Shown here one piece after another: positions 1 through 12,365 of a DNA stretch of 64,000 nucleotides; within the stretch, counting starts at the first letter, position 1, and each line of letters begins with the position of its first letter. Origin of the DNA: Phytophthora hibernalis (lineage: Eukaryota; Oomycota; Peronosporomycetes; Peronosporales; Peronosporaceae); NCBI GenBank assembly GCA_012656075.1, contig JAAKBF010000007.1, forward strand, positions 434,001 to 498,000. Reading direction: 5' to 3'. Under the pieces are notes generated by a model that was not told the origin of the DNA, ran no database searches, and worked only from the letters and a program-made list of their open reading frames with translations. A program made the translations under genes and the position numbers.

Positions 1-163
1 TTAGCAGTCCATTTCTCGGATCACTCAGCGGATGCGTTCGTCATCTCTGTCTTCTCGCTGTGACTAACCGGTGCGCCGTCTGGCCCATCTCTAGAGGATC
101 GCGTCTTTTCGCTGGATCGGAGACTTGTGATTTCTAGACCTCGTGCATTGCGTGGAGGCCGAC

Positions 164-3100
164 ATGGAGGGCTACCTCTGGAAAAAGGGCCGCAAGGTCC
201 CGAGCATGTAAGTGGTTGATCAAGCTTCTTCCGTAATATTATCATAGATTCACTGGGTTGTGCACTGCAGGAAGCGGCACTACGCCGTGCTGAAAGGCAC
301 CATGTTAGCTTTTCACACCACGCAGGACGAGGCGCACCGGTCCGGCGCCGTGCCCAAGCGGGTGCTGGAAGTGATCGACATTCGACTCATGCCGGGTGCC
401 CCCTCCGCAGACACGACCCACCCTCCACACATTGTGCTCAGGTACCTGGACGTCGACGGAGGTGGCACGCTCCAAGTCCGCGCAGACTCGCGAGAGACCC
501 AGCAGCTTTGGCTTGAGGCGCTGCAACACGCGCTCAAAGAACCGGACCGACTGGCCCAGGAAGAGATCGTGGAGGTTCAGGATGAGCTCATGAAGGACGC
601 GCAACGCCACAGTCGCGCGGTGCAGCAGGCCACGGAGGCGGTTGAGGCTGCAGGCTTACAGCACCGAGAGCAGGCCAATGCCGAGGCGGCGTTGCAGCAG
701 AATCGAGAGATTGCAGTCGAGCTCCACACGCAACTGGAGACAGCACGGGCGTTGCAAGGTGAAGCGCTGCAGAAGCTCCAGGCGCTGCAAAATGCGCTCG
801 AGGAGGCGAGGCAGCGCGTTCACGCTTCGTCTATCGGCTCGGACGAGTCTTCGTCGTTTGATCAAGCCATGGAGGCGGTGGAGAGACTGGCAGCCAAAGT
901 GGAGGTGGCCGCAAGCGCCGAAGCTACGCATTCACGAAACATTGAGCTGCTTCATCTGCAGACGGAGGCGAACGCCACAGAGCAGCAGGAGTTGGTGGTG
1001 CGTGTCCAGCAGTGTGCAGAGCAGAGTAAAGTGCTGCGTCAGGTTGCGGCCAAGAGTCTCGAAGACGCCCAGCGCGCCAAGCAAAGAACCAAGCGGCTTG
1101 CGTCGTGGGGAGACGAAACTGGTGTCGGTGAAGGGGTCAACACGAGACCTTCACAGCTAGACCCACTCGTCGAGGGCTACTTGCTGTGTCAGCATCCGAT
1201 GCGCACCACGATGCACCGACGCTACTACGTCTTGACTGGCAATACGCTTTGCTGGTACCAGGACCAGGACGCTTTTGTCCACAAGATGGACGCTCCGAGC
1301 GGCGTTCTCCACGTTGCGGAGGTGGCCGAGTGGGACGGCAAAGTTAAACCCACATCACCGCTTCGAAGACTAGTGGTGCCGTTCGGTAGTAGCTCCAAGG
1401 CACACTCGAACGAGCAGCACCTACATCCGTTTGCTGTGCTCACCGTGGAGGGCAAGACGCTTCGCTGTAGTGCACCACTCAAGAAGAGCCAGGAGGACTG
1501 GATCGCAGCACTGCACGTGGGACTTACCATGCCTCCGTTGTCTCCTCATCGAGCTCGAGCTGCCAAAGCACGTCGAGACTCGTTCGACTTGTTGGCGTCA
1601 ACTCCATTGTCACCCAAACGACAGAGTAGCGACGACGCCAAGGAGGCATCAAAGATGTCTGCAAAACCGGAGGAGACTGTCAGTGCAGCGGAAACAGCGG
1701 AGCTAACCTCTGACGTGGTTGTGGAAGGTTACTTGGTTGGAAAAAGCTCACTCGAGGATACCATGAAGAAGAAGTACTGTGTACTGAGGGCTCTCACGCT
1801 CTACGTCTTTACTACACATCAAGAGGCCACTACAGCAGCGCCAGAGAGAGCCCGGCAGATACCCGCAATTCGCAGCACCACGTTTCATGTTTGTGGCGTA
1901 TCGAGCTGGGACGGCCACGCCACTTTGATGCATTACGACCAAGGCTTTTTGATCCAGACAACGGAGCATCAAAGCATTTATTGCAGCGCACCCAGTCTTC
2001 AGGAGAAGAATCGTTGGGTGAATGGTGTGCAGCAGGCGTTGTTGCAGTACCAACATGATGCTAAACGTGGCTCCAGTATGTTCAATCATCCATCAGACAA
2101 CGATGAAGAGAAGGCTGATCGGCCTCAACGTCGACTTTCGTATGCTTCGGCCCGACGTGAATTCCTGTCCATTTTACAGCAATACTATGCCGAGTATCAT
2201 CCCGGCAAGCTGGGAGACGTACCAATGCTGCTGTCACGGTACCAAGGACGCGAGCAAGCTCTCGTTGAACACCTTGATCGCCTTTATGGCACGACAATGG
2301 GGAAAGATTCCAGCGTTCAGAATATGCTAGCGGCGCTGATGAATTCCACGCAGTCACCGTCGCCGTCACCAAAACCAGCTCCATTAAATTACAGTGCGCC
2401 ACCTTCCCCAGCAACAAGAGCTCCCAGTGATATTACGGACTGGCTTACGTGGAACAAGGATAGCAGCGCCAGCTTCTGTATCTTGTCTGGAAATCGTCTC
2501 GAGCGCTTTGAGTCGGAGGAACAAAGCAGGACTGGGTCACCCTCGGCGGTGTTCCTGGTGACAGGAGTTCATGACTACCCGACACCATCACCAACTATGA
2601 AGCGATTGACAATGGCGGATCAGCAGTTGCAGTTCTTCTTGTCTGGCGGATACGAAATGGACGCCAAAGGCACTGGGTCCTCATCAGAACTGCTGGTACT
2701 CCAGGCAAAAACTTCAGAAGCTAAGCAGAAGTGGATGGCCAAACTCCTAGTGGTCGCAGTGCAGCACCAGCAGAACCAAATATCCCCGAGGAGGAGCCTT
2801 CCCCAAGTGTATTTGTCAAGGCTGAAAGTCTACCCGTCATTTCAACTCATGCCACTACTTTTCCTGAAAAGTTGGTGGAGTTCTATGAGCAGCATAACCC
2901 GAAACGTGTTGGTGATGTGGAGACACTTTTAAGCAGCTTCGCTGGTCGTGAACGGCAGCTTCTGGCTGCGCTGGATGCGACGTATGGCACAAATGCCAGC
3001 TCGGATGGTAGTTTTGCAGCTTTTCTTCCTCAATCATCGCCTCCAAATCTACGCCCGAGTGCTCCAGTTCACCGTGAGGGTTACTTAGCAGTGAAACATC

Positions 3101-6100
3101 CGAGGTTGGGCACTTCCTTCCGCAAGTGCTTCTGTGTACTTGATGGGACCTACTGGCAGTGCTTTGACAGTAGCGTGGTGGCGCACAGTGGACACACTGC
3201 CTTGTTGGCAGATACAGTCGTCAGCCTTCACCCGGTTACTGCAAAACTGGCGGAGACGATGGCATTTCGCTTAGAAACCCAAACCAACGGCGTCATCTTG
3301 CTCCGTTCTGATGCTGCTGAGATTTTGCACGACTGGATCCACGCTTTGCGCGCTGCAGCTGCCAGTCAGCCTACACAAGGCGAGGCAAAAATTGGCACCA
3401 AGCAGAATGAAGGCACCGGCAGCTCCTTTCAACAACTTCGTGCACTGATCGCTGACTTTTACGAGAAGCACAACCCGTCCAAGGTTTATGACGTGGATTC
3501 ACTCCTTCATTCGTTTCAGGGACGTGAAGGTGCTCTGCTGGAGCAAATCGACACAGTCTACAAAAGTCAGCTGGCAACTGACCCGGTGTGTACGTCCTTG
3601 TGTGCTGAGCTCGCTGCAAAATACGCACGAGAGCATGGGAGTATTTTTCCAAGCAAACCAACCACAGAAGATCCTGTTAACGAGGCGATTCTGATGGAGG
3701 GTTACCTCATGAAACGAGGACACAAGATTCCGTCGATGCGCAAGAGATACTGTGTGCTTTTGGGCAATGAACTTTCGTACTTTGTTACCCATGACGACAG
3801 TAAAAATCCTGGTGGTGGAGCCACGACAGCTCCCCTTGGTAACTTTCGTGTTGAGGTTGTTGGTGACTGGCATGGGAAAACAGCCACGCATAGTTACGAG
3901 CACGGAATGGAGCTTGAGACTTGCGATGGTAAAACATTCTTCTGTGCTGCGTCAACGGCCAAGGAGAAACAACTGTGGGTCGACGCCTTACGCCGCGGTA
4001 TCGCGCTCGCTCGAAACCAGCAACGACGAGCTGAAATTGACGAAGGAAACGATGAGGCCGAAACCGAGCACGAGCGACAACTACGAGAGCAATTTCGTGA
4101 AAAGCTGGCAGATTTCTATCGAGTGCGAAACCCAGCAAAGCTCCCAGACTTGGATTTACTGTTGAGTTGTTACGCACAACGTGAGTTAGCGTTGCTGCAG
4201 GCTATTGATGAAGCCTATGGAACCGGCCTAGCAGCGGATGAAAACCTCTTGGCACTTCTTCCACCGCTTCCTGAGCAGGCCACAGCGTTGGCTACTCTCA
4301 AGTTGGATGGGTACTTGAAAAGACGGCCGGTGACGGCTCCAATTCGCTCTGGAAGCGTGCTCAAACCGTGTATGTCGCTCTAGACGGTTTGACGCTTACG
4401 CTTTTGCCACCCGCGAGGGTTCAAAGGTGGAGGCGCTGGCTTGGGTGACGGTATGACGGTGTTGGCAGTGAAAGACGATGACTCGCGCCATTCAACAGCG
4501 ACTCGCTTTGCTGTGGAGACAAGTGATCACGAGTGGCTCCGATTTGAGGCACGCGACACCATGGAGAAGCGCTTGTGGATGCAGGTACTACGTGCAGCAC
4601 TGGACACAGTCTTGGCACAGAGTTTGTTAGCAGATGATGGTCCTCAATCTAGAGAAGCACTAGCAAGCGGAACTACAGTTGACGCGAGAGGGTTTCTGCT
4701 GCTGCGACTAGACTTCGACTGTGCTCAAGAGGATCATTGGAAGCGACGAGAGCTTGCAACGCCAATTGAAGAGCGCAGCGTGGCGTTGGAAAATGGAAAC
4801 GAGTTTGTGATAACCAAAGCAACTTCGTCTGAGAAACTTGGGACCGAACAAGCACGCTTTCGAGTCGTCAGTACCCGCGCATGGGCCCCGAGTGCTCGTT
4901 GTTGGCCTGTGACGGCCAGCAACCGAGCACCTCGCTTCCCTTTTCAGATCGTGACTCAAGAGCAATTTGTTCTGAGCTGTAGCGCAGCAACCGATGCAGA
5001 GCGAGCAAAGTGGATTCGGCAGCTTCGTCTGGGTGCTGAGCAAGCTGCAGCTCTTGAGATGCTGGAGGAGCAACTTCTGGAGACCAAATCACCAATGTCA
5101 CCAGGTCGTCGAAGCTTGGTTGACAGACGAGAGCGCGGGTTTAACGAGGACGGTGAGCTTGTCGTGCCTTCTCCTCTTGTTATTCAGAAACAAGAAGAAG
5201 AAGAGGAGCCCCCGATGACGGGCTACTTATCTTTCCGACTCGCTCAATCCCCGCTCTCTTCTGGTGAAGCTCGACATGCTTCTCAAGTGCCGATTCCGCA
5301 CGAAGGTTTCGTGGTGCTCACAATGCGGGCCCATGTTGCTGTCTACGAAGACGAGAGTGCATATTATCGCCGAGATTTACCAGCTTGTGAAGCTCAGGCC
5401 GTTGAATTATTGTCTGAGGGGGTGACCTCGCTTGAGGTGTCCACGCACAGCCCCAAGACCAAGTCACACCTACGTCATCTCTTCCCAGGAGCGAAGGAAG
5501 CAGTGTCTTCGTCAAATGCTTTTGCCATACTGCTTCATCCGTTGCGAGATGGTAATGCAACTACAGACGACATGAACAACGACCACGAGCTTCCCACGGC
5601 AATGCTCGAGTTTTTCCCGACGCTGCCTTCGCAACGTGATATCTGGATGGAGGCGTTCGCGAACCGAATCGACTTGGCGAGAGGAGAAGCCCTTCTGGCC
5701 GATGAAAAGGTCATGCTCAAACTCGAACGGGATTACGAAGAAGTACATGAAGAAGTGAGAGAAGAACCGAGTAACGCGGACGTGGATGAAGGAGTCAATG
5801 GAAGTGGTAGTGAAAATGACGAAGACAACAGCAGCGGAGATGACAGTGGGTTTGAAGACAAGCCGCTAACCGTGGAAGTTGACTGGCCTTTAGATGATGC
5901 AACAGCAAACACGCCGACTACGAGCGAGATGTCATCCTTTTTCGTCTTCCGAACGGCAGCCATGGAGGGATGCTAACTCCGTGGCAGACGTCAACGTCTC
6001 CAATCCGACTGCCAGGCAGCTCGAAGATGAAGCCGATGGATCGCGTGTATGCAGTTCTTGTTGGTTGTCAACTACGGTGCTACCAATCTCGAGAAGCTGC

Positions 6101-7789
6101 TACAGCCGCGGCTGCTAATTCCTCCAAGAGGGATCTCTTGTCAGAAGAAGAGCCCCCATCGCTTGATGTTGAAATCACAGGTTGCTCTTCTTGGGATGCC
6201 CCGACAGTATCGTGGTTGACAATCGGCAAGGAGAACCAGAACCTTGGTCTCAAGATGGAAGTTAAAGGATCTCGTCACGGCCCGTGCTTCACGGCACCAA
6301 CTGTTGAAGCGAAGGAGCAATGGGTCCACGTATTGCAGCATGAGCTTAATTTCGTCGTGGCCGAGCGATCGATGAGTATGTCTGAGCGAAAGTTCACCCA
6401 GGAAGTGGCAGCTCATCTCGCCAGTATCGCTGCAAGTGCCGAAGAAGCGCAAAAATTAGCACTGATACCGTCTCAAACGTGATCAGGACTGAGGGGCATC
6501 TACAAGTACGGCATCACAACTTGGGCTCCATTTGGCGAGATCGCTTCGTGGTGCTAGATGGAAGCAAGTTGTCGGTTTACTCGGAAAACCGCGAGGCGGA
6601 TGAAAGTAAAGACAGCGACGATAGATCGATTAGGTCTGCCTTGGAGCAGCATGAGCTGGTCGGGGTGGAGAAGTGGCGTCCAGTGTTCGCCAGCATTGGT
6701 CGGACCGGGTCTGGAAACTTGAAAGGCACAGGCTTCCGAGTCGAGACTAGCAGCGGTGTGTACTTGGAATGTACCGCTGCAAACGAGACCGAAGCGTCAA
6801 GGTGGAGAAATGCGATCACTGCTGCAACCACGAAAGAGGCGTCCAAAAGCACAGTATCCCGCGATGCAACCTTACCATTCGTGTCTGGAGCGCGAATGGA
6901 GGGTTATCTCAAGCTGAAGGACTCGAACAAGTCGTCCGAGAAGAAGAAAAAGACCATGAAGATGAAGCCGCTCAAGCTCTGGAAGACGCGCTACTGCGTT
7001 GTGGTGGGTTCTCATTGGCTTGTGTACGCGAACCAGTCGCAGGCCATTTCGTCAGGCGAAGCGCACACACCAGTGGCCGTGTACGAGCTTCTGGACATCG
7101 CAGTACCCGATGGTGACGGTGATGCATCTGAAAACGATTTTTCGATTCACGTGGTTCCTGGCCGACAGGTCAAATGCCGAGCTCGCTCGAGTCTCGAACG
7201 CAAGCGATGGGTGAATGCGGTCGAAGATGAACTGGTCACTCAGGCGAAAACGTCGGAGGATCTGGAGCGGTTTGCAAAGGAACGGGAGCAGAAGTTGGCA
7301 GCTCGAGAAGCGGTCAAGAGCAAGCTACACGAGGTCAAGACCGATGCCCGACGATTGTCGGCTATGCTCGGCGAGGCAATTCTGAGTGCTCGAGAGGATT
7401 CAGACACGGACTCGGACGCGCTTGGACACTCTTCCAGCAATGAAGACGATGATCATTCGTCACTGCGTCAGCGTTCGAGATCCGATTATATCGACGGCAG
7501 CCCAGAGAGCTCCCCGATGCGGAGAAATGTTGGGGACCAGGCGTTCCCGTTCGACACGCTGGAGATCAAGAGCTCGGACACCAAGCAGAGGGAATCACCT
7601 CCGTCTTCCATCACGAGCTTCTTCGTTTGTTTCTTCCGGTGCATTCCGATGAGCTCTTCAGGCTCAAATGGGAAGAATGTCATCGCTCCGCTTGGAATTC
7701 CTGGATACCCTTCGACTGCTGCTGCTTGCAATCCACTGTACACCTGCGACTACTACGAAGACGACGGGTATCGTGGTTTAGCCAAGTAA
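164..7789 (+). CDS. Giant multi-PH-domain protein (about 12 PH domains)
   Basis: This gene encodes about 2,520 residues made almost entirely of pleckstrin-homology-like domains, so membrane phosphoinositide binding or scaffolding is the likely role (inference). The start is ATG at 164 (MEGYLWKKG), followed by a 63-nt intron at 208-270. The joined exons read straight into the first PH domain (KRHYAVLKG). PH units begin near 164, 1170, 1720, 2430, 3070, 3690, 4305, 4680, 5217, 5960, 6480 and 6895. Most open with an EGYL-type strand and close with a W-x3-L/A helix. Coiled coil lies between units 1 and 2, at about 550-1100. A motif of about 40 residues (FYxxHNPxK...DVxxLL) occurs four times near 2157, 2866, 3436 and 4099. 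The frame slips by one lost base near 2749, 4345, 4397, 4452, 5967 and 6475. Each slip falls inside otherwise good domain sequence, so assembly error is the best explanation. The partner and ligand are unknown. Confidence 0.8.
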
Positions 7790-8720
7790 GAACGGGGACG
7801 ATGGGGCACATCTGACGAAATTATTGCAATAGATGTGTACCAATAATTTATCGTGGCGAGCTCAAAGTTTCATATCGATTTATTTATTGCCAGGAGGCTT
7901 CTTCCTGGGTTGTTTGGCAAGTGGCATCTCAACCACGTCTGGACAGCAGCAGCATTCGCTGTAGCCGTGCCCGGTGGAATCTTGAGCAAAAGTGCGGGCA
8001 AATGAGCACTGTGGAGTTATCGGGAACAATTCCAGCGCACCAATAATCTATTTGCTGTCGCTGGAATTTCAATAATTTATTGCCCTCTATTTCCCTGCAG
8101 CATCAATACCGGTAATCTATGCAATAATCGGCAGCCCTGATAGTGACTGGATTCCTGCCAAATTGAGGCATTTCAACAGTAAGCTACCGGTAAGAAGGGC
8201 TTACTCAATCGTGAAGTCAGTGAAAGTAACTGCACATTCGTGAGCGAAAGTTGAGGACACTTCATCTGAGATGGCCACACTACTCGTTGAAGTGCAGTCC
8301 AAACAGTACTCGGCCCAGCTGCATCCGTCCAGACGAGCAGTGAACGCAGAGCGCGTGCAACAAACCACTGATAGGTTACGACGCCGCTGTTGTTAAACTT
8401 AAAACTTCGATCGCGTCCTCAACCAAAGCAAATGGCTGGACTGCGGTAGTTTGGCATATCAACACCATGACCACTTGAGTGCATCGAGGCGGCTCTATTG
8501 CAGAATACCCGCCCACAATATCAGTTTTTATCAAGTGTACCGGTACCAACTTTTACCTCTACCTCTAATTATCATCCTACTTTACCGTACTAGTACCGGT
8601 ATCCCTTCATACTTGATACGAGACACTGGCGGGGTTTTCGTGCGTGCCACACTCGACGATTACTCGGACCGAGAGCGTACTGTACCGCTAGCACCACTCC
8701 TCGAGTACCCAGCAGTTCCC
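7790..8720. other. Intergenic region between the PH gene and importin alpha
   Basis: No convincing coding sequence is seen in these 931 bases. The first half is AT-rich and repeats a CAATAATYTAT-like string. The second half, nearest importin alpha, holds four copies of the palindrome TACCGGTA. The last 150 bases should contain the importin alpha promoter, but no clear core element is recognised. Confidence 0.6.
8107..8601. repeat. Cluster of four TACCGGTA palindromes
   Basis: The 8-base palindrome TACCGGTA occurs at 8107-8114, 8185-8192, 8538-8545 and 8594-8601. A fifth copy in the window lies at 12468-12475, also outside coding sequence. Four copies in 500 bases is far above chance for an 8-mer. 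The cluster sits 120-620 bases upstream of the importin alpha start. It may be a transcription-factor site or the remains of a short dispersed repeat; the sequence does not decide between them. Confidence 0.5.
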
Positions 8721-10725
8721 ATGGCCACGAGCGTCTCCAGCTCCGCGGCGCGCGTCGCCGAGCGCATGCGCAGCTTCAAGAAGGGAATCGACGCGGACGA
8801 GACGCGGCGGCGGCGCGAAGACACCACAGTGCAGATCCGCAAGAGCCGCCGCGAGGAGCGTCTGAACCAGCGGAGACGCATGATCCCCATGGTACAAACA
8901 TACAGACACACAGTTACTAGTAACTCACTCTGAGTATCACACTAACGTACTGCAATGATGACAGCAGGACCACAGCGCCATGAGTATGGTGACCCCCATG
9001 CAGTCGAGTCCGGACGTGGCCATGCGCTCTCTCAATGGCGTCAGTGTACGCTTTCTATTGGCTGGATGAGGCAGCAATGGAGATGTAATTGTTGTGCTTT
9101 TGACTGTTGCTGCAGGTGTCGGACTTGCCCAAAATCGCTGCGATGATCCAGTCGCTCGACCCCGTGGAACAGTCGAACGCAGTGTCCAAGCTCCGCCGGC
9201 TTTTGTCGCTCGGTACGGAGAATGTTGGCTCTGGATAGATGGTTTGAGCTTAAATGTGACTGGGTTTTGGTGCTGGACAGAGAACAACCCACCGATTCAG
9301 GACGTGATCAACCTGAACGTCGTGCCGCTGCTGGTGGAGTTTTTACGGCAGCATGACAGACCAGAGATGCAGTTTGAAGCGGCTTGGGCACTTACCAATA
9401 TCGCGTCAGGTACTACGGAGCATACAGAGGTTGTCATTGGCTGCGGTGCGGTTGAGTTGCTGTGCGGACTGCTGCTTTCGTCGAATGAAGACGTCTGCGA
9501 ACAGGCCGTGTGGGCACTGGGCAATATATCGGGTGACTCGCCGCAGTGTCGGGATTTGGTGTTGAACGCGGGCGCGATGATGCCGCTGCTGGCGGTGCTG
9601 CGAAGGTCATCAGGAAAACACACTATCCTACGGAACGCTACGTGGACGCTGTCGAATTTTTGCCGTGGTAAGCCGAGACCAGAGTTTCCGCTAGTGAGCC
9701 CAGCGTTGAAGCTGCTTCCGCATCTTATTCATTCACCAGACGAGGAAGTTGTCACGGATGCGTGCTGGACGCTCTCGTATCTTTCGGATGGATCGACCGA
9801 GACTGTTCAGGCCGTTATTGATGCTGGCGTGTGTAGTCGGGTAGTGGATCTGGTCGGCCATGCACTAACAGCTATTCAAACCCCAGCATTACGCACGATC
9901 GGAAACATCGTGACCGGTAATGAGCAGCAGACGCAATTGATGTTGGACCTCTCAGTGTTGCCACGGCTTGTGCCTCTGCTGAAGCACGAGAAGAAGCTCA
10001 TTCGCAAGGAGGCATGTTGGGCTATTTCCAATGTTACCGCCGGTACGCCGAGTCAGATTCAGGAGGTGATCGATGCCAACGTGATTCCGCCGCTATTGTT
10101 CCAGCTGATGTCAGTCGAGTTTGACGTCCGAAAAGAAGCTGCCTGGGCAATTTCAAATGCTACATCCGGAGGCAGCATCGAGCAGATCAAATATTTAGTA
10201 CAGCAAGGTACGGCAACTTGTTTCGTGGCGTTTGATGCAAAACATGCAGTGACTAACTATCATGGAGTTGTAGGATGCATTCCTCCGTTAGTGAAGCTTC
10301 TGGATGTTCAAGACCCGCGTGTTATTAATGTCTCCTTGGACGCTCTTGAAAACATTCTTCGGGCAGGGGAGGCAGACATGTCGCTGACAGACACCGAGAA
10401 TCGCATGGCGCGATACATTGACGAAGCGGACGGCATTGACTTGATCCAGAACCTGCAGTTTCACCAAGAAGAAGGTGCGCTGGCAATGCATTGCAAAAGT
10501 TTTACGACGTGTTGTCTAACCCGGGATGTTCGCTTTGAATCGTTCGCAGACATTTACGAGAAGTCTGTGCGTATTATTCAGGACTACTTTGATGGCGAGG
10601 ATGAGGAAGACTTTGATATTTTACCCGCTACGGACTACGGCTCGCATCAGTTTGCGTTTGGGGTGGACGGTGACACCGCAAGTACTGTTGCCAACGGAAG
10701 CAGCGTGCGCTTTGACTTTAGTTAG
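8721..10725 (+). CDS. Importin subunit alpha (karyopherin alpha)
   Basis: Importin alpha is the adaptor that binds classical nuclear localisation signals and carries cargo into the nucleus with importin beta. Six exons give about 550 residues, the usual family length. Exon 1 (8721-8891) encodes an arginine-rich importin-beta-binding domain (MRSFKKGIDADETRRRR and following). Introns run 8892-8964 (or to 8967), 9046-9115, 9213-9280, 10208-10273 and 10475-10549, all GT-AG. From 9281 to about 10470 there are tandem armadillo repeats with the NLS-binding WxxxN signature seen repeatedly (WALTN, WALGN, WTLSN, WAISN twice). The C-terminal exon gives DIYEKSVRI and an acidic stretch, the usual end of the family. 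The last intron is a multiple of three and open, so an unspliced reading would wrongly add 25 residues. No frame break is present here, unlike most neighbours. Confidence in the family is very high. Confidence 0.95.
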
Positions 10726-11119
10726 GTGGAAGCGAGGAGAGTGCGTAGGCCCAGTCGACACTCAGGTTACGCAGCAGATCACCGTCACTGAGCACAACAA
10801 ATGAAGCACTTGACTTCGCCGTGTAGCTACTTCCTGTCACAACATCCAAGTATCCTAGACACTGCTTCAGAAAGTGAAAAATAAATCTGTTCGTGTTCCG
10901 CTCATTTATAGGGGCCGCCCGACGGCAGCTCAATTCTCGACGTCGGCTCTAGAAAACTGTGACCTGCTCTCTTCTTCCAGCTGCTGTCGACCGCTTCTGC
11001 CTATTCGGCGCCGTACGTGGGGACCACCAGGATGTGCCACTGGTGCAGCCAACAGCAAGCCCTGCGTCACAAAAAGCAACAAATTAGTAAAGAACAGACC
11101 CAAACACAAGAGCTCGGGA
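10726..11119. other. Convergent intergenic region
   Basis: These 394 bases lie between the 3' ends of importin alpha (plus) and the small membrane-protein gene (minus). Open frames here are short and without family features. The stretch probably holds the two 3' untranslated regions and polyadenylation signals; nothing else is seen. Confidence 0.5.
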
Positions 11120-11374
11120 CTATTTCTCTCTGTACCAGAACAGCCAGAGGCAGATGCCGGTCATGAAGGCCAGCAACGTGAAGACTCTATAGCGACACAA
11201 ATAAGAAACAAATTAGAGCCAAGGGGATTTCTGGATTGGGCCGAAACGGACGTACGACGAGTTCTCGCGACTCATTTTGCCTGTGATGCCCATGCCGATA
11301 CCCGCGAAGCAGGCCAGCAGCGTCAGCACCAGGTACGTGATGGAGCCGTTCAGCAGCGGAGCGGGGATCTCCAT
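11120..11374 (-). CDS. Small two-helix membrane protein (61 aa)
   Basis: Two minus-strand exons (11256-11374 and 11120-11186) flank a 69-nt intron with a GTACGT donor and a TATAG acceptor. Together they encode 61 residues. The protein begins MEIPAPLLNG, has a first hydrophobic segment (about residues 12-31), a short polar loop (GKMSRENSS), a second hydrophobic segment (about 41-57), and ends WYREK. That layout predicts a hairpin membrane protein with both termini on the same side. Splicing creates the second helix exactly, which supports the model. I do not recognise the family. Small subunits of ER or vacuolar membrane complexes have this size and shape, but no diagnostic motif is visible. 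An in-frame ATG nine codons upstream (11401) could extend the N terminus. Confidence 0.65.
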
Positions 11375-11907
11375 AGTTGCGCGAGTTGGAGCGATGCACA
11401 ATGCAGGTGTCTTGTCCTGCTTGCCCTTTGGCTTCTATAAATGGAGCTTCAGGGAGCGTATAGGTTAGTGTCTTGAAATGATTATGCCGAAGTAAGGTGT
11501 AGCTGAGTATTAATAGGCACAGTTATTTCGGGATGGCCGGATATCTCATTCCGAATCTTTTTTGCTCACACCTTATTAGCCAATCAACAGACATAAAATA
11601 TTGTTTTGATTTTTAGCGTACCGCAGTGTTTTACACTGTTTAAAACATTTTTAAAACGTTTAATACATTTTTAGCATTTTAAAAGAAATGTTTCAGAATG
11701 AAATAGTTTTCGGAACGTTTTCAAAATATTAGCATACGTACGAAATATTGCAAAAGTGAAGACAAACAATTTTTTAAACTGTAAATACCGGAATAATTTT
11801 TACTAGGCCTTCAGATATATCACGCGTGCGAGCTATGCCGAGTGTTCATGTACACATCAATCGGCGAGCCACTTTAATAGACGACTATTAGGCTAATCGT
11901 GGTATGA

Positions 11908-11993
11908 AAGGCACTCTTAAAAAGGTAAGGTGAGGAATTATTCAGGTTTTGTAAAATTAAGGTATTTGTACTGGAATGATATGGTCAAATGTT
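11908..11993 (+). repeat. Degenerate direct repeat, copy 1
   Basis: The block opens with CTCTTAAAAAGGTAAGGTG and, about 60 bases on, has TGGAATGATATGGT. The same order of elements appears in the copy near 12366. The 18-base core TCTTAAAAAGGTAAGGTG is identical in both. Confidence 0.45.
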
Positions 11994-12365
11994 AGGTTGA
12001 AAGTGTTTCTTGCTAATATCGCCTCGTACTGTGTAGACCAAATTGAGTCGTTTTGAGTGCAGAATACTTGTAGCTAATCTACACTGTAGTCTTCGTTTTG
12101 TGTAATGGACATTTGAGACCATTTATTAAATGTATGTGATCAACGAAGTCGGTATGGCGCTGAAGTGGCTGACGCGTATTTCTGGTGTGAACATTTAACC
12201 TGTCAAACACGACCAATCTCAGCTTTAGTGGAGTAGACTACACTTCTTCTACGCCAGCTCGTTTGTTAGACACATTCGGTGCTGAACCAGCAACGAATCC
12301 ACTTTACTAATCGAAATTCACCACAAACTCGGTCATTTTCATAGCGAAAGTTGGATGTCAAATGT

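Noticed and set aside
10890..10912. Initiator-like GCTCATTTATAGGGG on the plus strand
   Set aside because: It resembles an oomycete start element, but no plus-strand gene follows it; the next gene is on the minus strand.
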